Below, piece by piece: positions 7,629 through 12,891 of a DNA stretch of 12,891 nucleotides. The position numbers were made by a program, and so were the translations under genes. The stretch is from Lachnospiraceae bacterium. Lineage in GTDB: Bacteria; Bacillota; Clostridia; Lachnospirales; Lachnospiraceae. The stretch lies in the NCBI GenBank assembly GCA_009787745.1, contig WQST01000049.1, forward strand, positions 1-12,891, written 5' to 3'. How positions within the stretch are numbered: position 1 is the first letter of the stretch; each line of letters begins with the position of its first letter. The notes beneath the pieces were generated by a model. That model was given only the letters and a program-made list of their open reading frames with translations, did no database searches and was not told where the DNA came from.

Positions 7629-9326
7629 ATGAGTAAAAAAGATTGGTACATAGCAGGGGTTATAACGCTTATTTTCGCTTTCTTGGTATTTTACCGAATT
7701 GGCAGTTTTAATGCACCGATAACCGCTTATACAGCGACCGCCGAAAACAGCGATATCGTCTTAGATTTCGGTGTCCCTGTTTCGTTAAGTCATCTTTACA
7801 TCTTCTTAGGCCCGCTTGATAACCGTACTTTTTCGATTTCATTATTCGATCTTGACAAGGACAAGTGGGAACTTCTGGATGGTGAAGTTTATGCTTCTGC
7901 GGTTTTTTCGTGGAATCGGATTAATGTTCCCTATGAACTTAGATATCTGGGCTTAGTCGCAATGAAAGGTGAAACGATTATTAATGAAATAGTCGCCGTC
8001 GCCGAAGACGGCTCTGTCATAATACCGTATAACGCCTCCGATTATCCTGAATTATTCGATGAACAAGAGATATTCTCCCCCCTATATTCCGCAACCTATT
8101 GGGGTGGGACGATGTTTGATGAAATATATCACGGGCGGTCAGCCTATGAATACATACATGGGTTAAAGACATATGAAACAACGCACCCGCCGCTGGGGAA
8201 AACCCTTATATCCTATGGCGTCCGCCTCTTTGGCATGAACCCGTTCGGCTGGCGCTTCGCTTCGGCGGTCTTCGGAATCCTGATGGTACCGCTTTTTTAT
8301 CTTTTCGGCATCGCTTTATTCAAAAATACCTTTGCCGCGACTTCGGTAACGATTCTGATCGCCGCCGATTGTATGCATTTTGCGCTGTCAAGAATTGCAA
8401 CGATTGATATTTTCGCGGCTTTCTTCATTTTATTAATGTATTATTTGATGCTCCGCTTCGTTCAGACGAACAATCACGGATACCGTCATATGCTGACGCT
8501 TACGATTCCCAACCGCAAACCGATAAGCATCACGGCGTCCCATTCACGCGTCCTGTTAGGTTTATGCGGAATTACGATGGGGCTTGGTATCGCGACGAAA
8601 TGGACCGCCATCTATGCGGGAGCAGGACTTGGCCTAATTTTCTTATGGTATATGATCAATCATCCCCCCACGAAATTTTCGAAGCTTTTCTTCTTCTGCA
8701 CCGCTTTTTTCGGATTTATCCCGCTACTTATATATATCGTCTCATACCGCCATTTCGTTCCGGGTAATCCGGGGGGCGGCTTGTTTAAAACTATCATTGA
8801 AAACACCGTCCATATGTTCTCATACCATTCTGAGTTAGAGGCTTCGCATTATTACAGCACCCCCTTCTTCGATTGGCCAACGCTCCATATGCCGCTTTTA
8901 TACGCAACCGACCCCGTTAGGGATAACTTAATGAGTTCCGTAAACTGTATGGGCAACCCGGCGATTTGGTGGTTCGGAATCCCTTGTCTTTTATTCTGCA
9001 TATACCGCTTTTTGCTAAAAGAAGACTTGCGCGCGGGGTTCTTAGTCGCCGCTTATTTGGCACAATACTTACCTTGGGGTTTAATCAGCAGAATCACCTT
9101 TATATATCATTATTTTCCTGCTTCACTTTTCCTCATCCTGATGATCGGCTATGTTCTCAATATGCTCGCCAAATATCAGCCATGGGGCAAAAAAGTTGCT
9201 TATTGCTACTTAGTTTTTGCCGTAATCGTTTTCTTCGTTTTTTATCCCGTTATTTCGGGAATCCCCTCTGACCGCGATTACCAATTCAGTCTTCGTTGGT
9301 TGAATGAGTGGATTCTGGTACTATAG
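7629..9326 (+). CDS. Protein O-mannosyltransferase-family (GT39/PMT) membrane glycosyltransferase with discoidin-like insert
   Basis: A 565-residue GT-C-fold enzyme expected to move a sugar, probably mannose, from a polyprenyl-phosphate carrier to protein or another acceptor on the outer face of the membrane. After a first TM helix (about 6-24), residues about 33-132 look like a compact beta-rich F5/8-type-C (galactose-binding-like) domain. PMT hallmarks follow: the acidic pair D164-E165 in GTMFDEIYHG, HPPLGK (186-191), RIATIDIFAAFF (255-266), and the C-terminal motifs FFDWPTLHMPLLY (413-425) and FIYHYFPA (491-498). About ten or more TM helices are present. The end (RWLNEW before the stop) resembles the natural end of the family, so the gene looks intact. 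The ATG at 7629 has no recognisable SD. The 3' end overlaps the convergent gene by 41 bp. The acceptor and exact sugar are unknown. Confidence 0.88.
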   Translation: MSKKDWYIAGVITLIFAFLVFYRIGSFNAPITAYTATAENSDIVLDFGVPVSLSHLYIFLGPLDNRTFSISLFDLDKDKWELLDGEVYASAVFSWNRINVPYELRYLGLVAMKGETIINEIVAVAEDGSVIIPYNASDYPELFDEQEIFSPLYSATYWGGTMFDEIYHGRSAYEYIHGLKTYETTHPPLGKTLISYGVRLFGMNPFGWRFASAVFGILMVPLFYLFGIALFKNTFAATSVTILIAADCMHFALSRIATIDIFAAFFILLMYYLMLRFVQTNNHGYRHMLTLTIPNRKPISITASHSRVLLGLCGITMGLGIATKWTAIYAGAGLGLIFLWYMINHPPTKFSKLFFFCTAFFGFIPLLIYIVSYRHFVPGNPGGGLFKTIIENTVHMFSYHSELEASHYYSTPFFDWPTLHMPLLYATDPVRDNLMSSVNCMGNPAIWWFGIPCLLFCIYRFLLKEDLRAGFLVAAYLAQYLPWGLISRITFIYHYFPASLFLILMIGYVLNMLAKYQPWGKKVAYCYLVFAVIVFFVFYPVISGIPSDRDYQFSLRWLNEWILVL

Positions 9327-10554
9327 TACTGAGACGGATTCTTCTTTTAACGCCTTTGGATTGTTTATAAAGATCCATTCCGACGAATATAATTAAGATC
9401 AATTGGAAAATCGCATGGTAAAACGGCGGCAAACCTTCCCTGCCGAATAAAAACAGCATATAAGACATCAGCGAACCGGTAATCAGCCCAATCGCCACAG
9501 GCAGACGTGAAGGGCGTAAAATCGCATAAATAATTGCCAGCACATCAATTAATAATCCATACCGCTCATGCATATGCGGTAAACCGTAAAGGACGATCAG
9601 AACGCTAAATAAAGCGGTGGTAACGGTCATATTGGCATTCATCCGCACATCCTTGACATAAAGGAAGTAAGCCAACACCCCCAAAGTCAGCATCGTCATC
9701 CATACCCCGCTTTTAGCAAGTTCAGAAATCTGCGGTTCAACTAAATACGTTTGGTTAAAAAAAGCATAAATATTCGGATAATTGAGCGTTAACCACGGAT
9801 ATGTATCCGCCTGATTCATATAAACTCCGATTGAACTTATTATCCCCCGCCCCAAAATAATCCCGGGAAGCGTAAAAGCAAGGTAGGGAATCGGTAACGC
9901 CAGAAAATAAAGCGGGTTTACTTCACACCTTATGCCATTCTTCCCGACATAAGGTTTAATCCACATAATAACATAAAATGGCAATATAAAAAGAGCCTGT
10001 AATTTAAAGGCAAGGGCAATCGCGGTCAGCCATACCGCCTGCTTCGCATTACCATTAAAATAATAACATAAGCCCAATAGAATAAAGGATACATAAATCA
10101 TATCACACTGCGCCCAATAAGCACTGTTAAGAATACCTGTCGGTATCATCAAAAGCGCACTCATGCCGATAATTGCCCTGCGTGAATTATGTGTCAGGAC
10201 GAAAATCAAGGCAAATACCGCGAAAGCCGCCACATAATCAAAGAAAACCGAAACCGCCTTAAGTGAATAAAGCGGGTCAACCCTTAAATATGATAAAAAA
10301 CTCATAATAATCATATAAGCGGATGAATAATTCGAAATTTCATGCCCGAGCGAAGCAAGCCCTTTAAGTTCTTTAATCGAATCCATCCAAGGTAACAGAA
10401 AACCGATATAATCACCTGAAATACGCGGAAACAAAGCTATTCTGGCATTTAGTGAAATGATTAATACGCAGATACAAAAAACGAGATCAATGACTTTGAC
10501 CTTCATATTTCCGAAAGAGATGTAATAATTTAAGATAATGTCAATTTTACGCAT
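9286..10554 (-). CDS. Polytopic GT-C-type glycosyltransferase, Gpi18/mannosyltransferase-like
   Basis: A 422-residue membrane protein with roughly ten predicted TM helices. SGDY (46-49) in the first extracellular loop supplies the Asp expected of GT-C enzymes, and PWMDSIKE follows. Further family-like motifs are NSAYWAQCD (143-151), AFKLQALFILPF (182-193) and PHMHERYG (326-333). The last is typical of bacterial proteins related to Gpi18 mannosyltransferase (COG5542). Predicted role: transfer of a sugar from a lipid-phosphate donor outside the membrane; substrate unknown. The start is uncertain. ATG 10554 lacks a strong SD; ATG 10506 (residue 17, just before TM1) is an alternative with GGA close by. 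The basic tail (RRIRLSTIVPES) is encoded opposite the end of the mannosyltransferase gene. Convergence of two GT-C enzymes suggests a shared glycosylation role. Confidence 0.8.
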   Translation of the reverse strand: MRKIDIILNYYISFGNMKVKVIDLVFCICVLIISLNARIALFPRISGDYIGFLLPWMDSIKELKGLASLGHEISNYSSAYMIIMSFLSYLRVDPLYSLKAVSVFFDYVAAFAVFALIFVLTHNSRRAIIGMSALLMIPTGILNSAYWAQCDMIYVSFILLGLCYYFNGNAKQAVWLTAIALAFKLQALFILPFYVIMWIKPYVGKNGIRCEVNPLYFLALPIPYLAFTLPGIILGRGIISSIGVYMNQADTYPWLTLNYPNIYAFFNQTYLVEPQISELAKSGVWMTMLTLGVLAYFLYVKDVRMNANMTVTTALFSVLIVLYGLPHMHERYGLLIDVLAIIYAILRPSRLPVAIGLITGSLMSYMLFLFGREGLPPFYHAIFQLILIIFVGMDLYKQSKGVKRRIRLSTIVPESTHSTNED

Positions 10555-10577
10555 GATTTAAAAACCACTTTCAGCAT
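10530..10577 (-). other. Possible 15-codon leader ORF with a perfect Shine-Dalgarno, overlapping the glycosyltransferase start
   Basis: AGGAGG at 10593-10588 is the best ribosome site in this gap. It is followed after 10 nt by ATG 10577, which opens a 15-codon ORF (MLKVVFKSCVKLTLS) ending at 10530. It is in a different frame from the glycosyltransferase and runs past its ATG at 10554, so it could deliver ribosomes by translational coupling. The peptide resembles nothing I know and may have no function of its own. Confidence 0.3.
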
Positions 10578-10580
10578 TAT

Positions 10581-10653
10581 GTCATGTCCTCCTAAAGAAT
10601 CTCATGTTCATTATTAGCGTAACTGAGATTCTTCGCCTTCAGCTCGGAATGAC
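10581..10653. repeat. Imperfect inverted-repeat unit resembling a dispersed palindromic repeat
   Basis: The left arm begins GTCAT (10581) and ends AAGAATCTCA (10595-10604). The right arm, read in reverse complement from 10653, begins GTCATTCCGAGC and ends with the same AAGAATCTCA (10633-10624). The innermost 10 bp are perfect inverted repeats around a 19-nt spacer. The motif GTCATTC...GAAGAATCTCA matches a short repeat I recognise as common between genes in many bacterial genomes. The right arm encodes the permease's last residues; the left arm contains the AGGAGG used downstream. Confidence 0.6.
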
Positions 10654-12698
10654 GAAAATAAATATGATTGTATAAATTCAGGTGTCTTTCCCGCTAAAAA
10701 TTGCCAACTGCCCTTTGGATTGTTTCTGTTAAAAGTAATTTCTTCTTCCAAATTCAAATAAACAGTATAATTGGTATCAAGCAAGTGTTCGAAATGATTA
10801 TAGGTATTAGGCGGCAGCCAAATACTCGCAACAATTGCCTCTATCTCATCTGCTTCATAATAATCAATCATACCACCTGCACGAAATACACTGATATATT
10901 TAACATCCGAAGCGTTTAAAGGTTTTTCACTAAAACCAAGTTCGGAAAGCACGGCGCGCGTCCTTATGTTATCTTCCATAATTTCAAATGAAAAACTTCG
11001 CGGATAATACATATGCATTTGGTCATAATATTCATCAGGATATATTCTTTCCCAATAAAGCCGTATCTGCCCATAACTAAGCGAGTTCCTCATCCGCGAA
11101 TAATTAATTGACTGCATATCCTGCCGATAAGCAGTAATGATGCGGTTTAAATCACCCGCGCTTATCTGATATGTATAAATTCCAAAATTATAGGTGATTT
11201 CCCGCTTTAGCCCTTCGATATCACGAAACCACAAATCATCAAAATAATCCGCCATTACCATATAATTCGCCTTTTTAAAATCATCGGTTGCGGTGATGCG
11301 GTCAAGAACAGGTATTGTTTGCGGATTATCAAAATCAAGCCAAATTTTTCTTCTCACTGTTCTTCCGCTTTTTAGGCGATACAAAACTTCCGCCCGCATC
11401 CATGTTTGTTCATCAGGCTGTATCATCGCTAAGGTATGGATATTCTCCGTATCTGTGGCAAACATTTTATCCGTGATATACTGATTTTTACGGACATTAA
11501 TCCCGGCTTTCTGGTAATAACCAAAATAATAACTATCCAAAATAAGGGCATAACTTGAGATACTATTCTGCTTCGGTACATAATTATCGTAACCGGTCAT
11601 ATCAAAGCGGAATATCATGAAAATCATCGCGGCTATAATACCGCTGATTAAAATATGGCGTTTTTTCTTCAAAACGGCTTTAATATCAAACTCATAAATC
11701 ACTTCAAATACACAACAGGTTATCACCGTCGCAATAGTCAGTCCCACCATTACCAATGCGAGATTCCCGTTACTGCCGGAACCATAGCTTGTGATTTCCC
11801 AAAAAAGCATCGCGATATACAAAGCCATCGGTAACGCTATCGCAATTTTTACGAATGGCTGTGTTCCCTTAAATGCCAGCGCCCTCCCGCAAGCTTCCGC
11901 AGGGCGTTTACAATAGATGAAATAAGCTATTGCGAAATAAACGCCTGCCTGAACGAAAATAATCGGCAACGTCCATATAAAGAATGAACTATCCCCTATG
12001 TCAAAAAATGCTATTAGCCAATAAAACGGTGCCGTAAATATCGTCTCGCTGATACTCTCGGCGACAAATTTTTGAAAAAATTGTTGCATATAGATATATT
12101 GTAATTGCTTTATAATCACTTCATATGAATGCAAAATAATCATCCCTAAAAATGAAATCACAATATGCCCTGTCAACATTAGCGCGACCATATTCAGATG
12201 ATAAATTGATATATATACCGCGACCGCTAATAAATACATTAAACCGATTCCCAATAATGTATTAAAAGTCATATATCCCTGAATTGCCGCGATTGTTATC
12301 CCTATGCATAAACTCACGATGCTCGGAATTACATATATCAATATCCCGTTAAGCCAAATAACGAAAAAGCGGCGGCTTTTTTTTACAGGCAAAGAATGGT
12401 AAAAATCCAGTTGACGCTTTTTGTACAAATAACCAAAGCCCTGAATAACGCTGAAAACGGAAAAAATCACCGCCCCGAAAATAAGAAAATACGGAGCGCC
12501 CAAAAATTCCGCAACCGCTTCCACTAATTTCTCTTTTTGGCGGTCAAACGCCGCATAGTAATTTTTTTGGCTGTTAATAATCAAAGTTAAGCCGATTATG
12601 TAATAAAGCAGAAAGAAAACCCATGACACCACCCAGACCCACGTCCGGCGCTTATTATTTTCACGGATATCAACCCAGAATGAGTTTTTTGATATCAT
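10614..12698 (-). CDS. ABC-2-type transporter permease with large DUF6449-like extracellular domain
   Basis: A 694-residue permease partner of the ATPase encoded just upstream. The N-terminal part (1-365) has about eight TM helices, including the characteristic LDFYHSLPVKKSRR (97-110) after the second helix, a motif shared by ABC-2-like permeases of Clostridia and bacilli. After the last helix (about 347-363), a soluble region of about 330 residues matches my recollection of the DUF6449 C-terminal domain, probably outside the cell. The ATG at 12698 has GGAGG 9 nt upstream and overlaps the ATPase gene by 29 bp. Residues 683-694 are encoded by one arm of the inverted-repeat unit at 10581-10653, so the native C-terminus has probably been replaced or extended. 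The substrate is unknown; related systems are often linked to antimicrobial-peptide or lipid export, but nothing here decides that. Confidence 0.85.
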   Translation of the reverse strand: MISKNSFWVDIRENNKRRTWVWVVSWVFFLLYYIIGLTLIINSQKNYYAAFDRQKEKLVEAVAEFLGAPYFLIFGAVIFSVFSVIQGFGYLYKKRQLDFYHSLPVKKSRRFFVIWLNGILIYVIPSIVSLCIGITIAAIQGYMTFNTLLGIGLMYLLAVAVYISIYHLNMVALMLTGHIVISFLGMIILHSYEVIIKQLQYIYMQQFFQKFVAESISETIFTAPFYWLIAFFDIGDSSFFIWTLPIIFVQAGVYFAIAYFIYCKRPAEACGRALAFKGTQPFVKIAIALPMALYIAMLFWEITSYGSGSNGNLALVMVGLTIATVITCCVFEVIYEFDIKAVLKKKRHILISGIIAAMIFMIFRFDMTGYDNYVPKQNSISSYALILDSYYFGYYQKAGINVRKNQYITDKMFATDTENIHTLAMIQPDEQTWMRAEVLYRLKSGRTVRRKIWLDFDNPQTIPVLDRITATDDFKKANYMVMADYFDDLWFRDIEGLKREITYNFGIYTYQISAGDLNRIITAYRQDMQSINYSRMRNSLSYGQIRLYWERIYPDEYYDQMHMYYPRSFSFEIMEDNIRTRAVLSELGFSEKPLNASDVKYISVFRAGGMIDYYEADEIEAIVASIWLPPNTYNHFEHLLDTNYTVYLNLEEEITFNRNNPKGSWQFLAGKTPEFIQSYLFSSFRAEGEESQLR

Positions 12699-12891
12699 AA
12701 CCGACTACCTCCGTTTCACTAATAAATATCTCTTCAAGCGATAAGGGAATCGCTTCGAAAAATACCGTACTGACCGTCGCAAAAACCGCCATTACTTCTT
12801 CACGGCTGCCGCGAACCGTCATAATACATAACGAACCGCGCTTCTCATTCCGCATAATATCCAAACTTTCAACGATTCTAACCTCATCTTC
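12670..12891 (-). CDS. ABC transporter ATP-binding protein, C-terminal 73 residues only
   Basis: Open at the right edge: the frame runs from position 12891 to a TGA at 12670-12672. The visible end contains SLEEIFISETEVVGYDI, the pattern found at the C-terminus of ATPases that pair with ABC-2-type permeases. Walker and signature motifs must lie outside the window, so the assignment rests on this tail and on the permease that follows. The stop lies 29 bp inside the permease gene, implying coupled translation of the two transporter subunits. Confidence 0.75.
   Translation of the reverse strand, partial: EDEVRIVESLDIMRNEKRGSLCIMTVRGSREEVMAVFATVSTVFFEAIPLSLEEIFISETEVVGYDIKKLILG

Noticed and set aside
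7621..7632. Three-codon ORF ATG-ACG-TTA-TGA overlapping the mannosyltransferase ATG
   Set aside because: No SD of its own and the predicted transcript start lies within it; most likely chance.
8564..9271. Alternative-frame open reading frames within the mannosyltransferase gene (8564-8767 and 8966-9271)
   Set aside because: The main frame has unbroken PMT motifs through this stretch, so there is no frameshift and these are shadows.
9318..9329. Perfect 12-bp palindrome GTACTATAGTAC over the mannosyltransferase stop codon
   Set aside because: Short, no T-run on either strand, and inside coding sequence on both strands. It could be chance and is not a terminator.

Overview
The window looks like a chromosomal segment of a low-to-moderate-GC Gram-positive anaerobe, most likely Clostridia (Bacillota). 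The reasons are the secG-rnr gene order, the DUF6449-type ABC permease, the style of the hybrid sensor kinase, clear GGAGG-type ribosome binding sites and use of TTG starts. I cannot name a genus. Eight genes are supported: six complete, and one cut by each end of the window.

Positions 1-2104, minus strand: secG (preprotein translocase subunit) is followed by rnr (RNase R), whose C-terminal end lies beyond the left edge. A hairpin-plus-T-run terminator sits between them. secG has a good promoter inside the gap after the next operon.

Positions 2210-7395, minus strand: a two-gene signalling operon. The first gene encodes a 1421-residue membrane hybrid sensor kinase: signal peptide, two tandem solute-binding-protein-like sensor domains, one TM helix, two PAS domains, HisKA/HATPase, receiver and HPt. 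Two bases after its stop comes a response regulator with a GGDEF diguanylate cyclase output. All phosphorelay and cyclase residues are present, so the pair reads as a complete route from an extracellular ligand to c-di-GMP.

Positions 7396-7628: a divergent intergenic region packed with inverted and direct repeats. It looks like a small palindromic, perhaps mobile, repeat overlaid on promoter elements.

Positions 7629-10554: a plus-strand protein O-mannosyltransferase-family GT-C enzyme with a discoidin-like extracellular insert converges on, and overlaps by 41 bp, a minus-strand multi-membrane-span glycosyltransferase of the Gpi18/GT-C type. Together they suggest polyprenyl-phosphate-sugar-dependent glycosylation at the outer face of the membrane.

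Positions 10581-12891, minus strand: the end of an ABC transporter ATPase overlaps the start of an ABC-2-type permease with a large DUF6449-like extracellular domain. The last dozen residues of the permease are encoded by one arm of a short dispersed-repeat-like inverted repeat lying between it and the glycosyltransferase gene.

No tRNA, rRNA, CRISPR array, transposase or recognisable riboswitch was seen. The most unusual items are the repeat-rich divergent promoter region, the repeat-derived permease tail, the dual-sensor kinase/cyclase operon and the discoidin-like insert in the mannosyltransferase.
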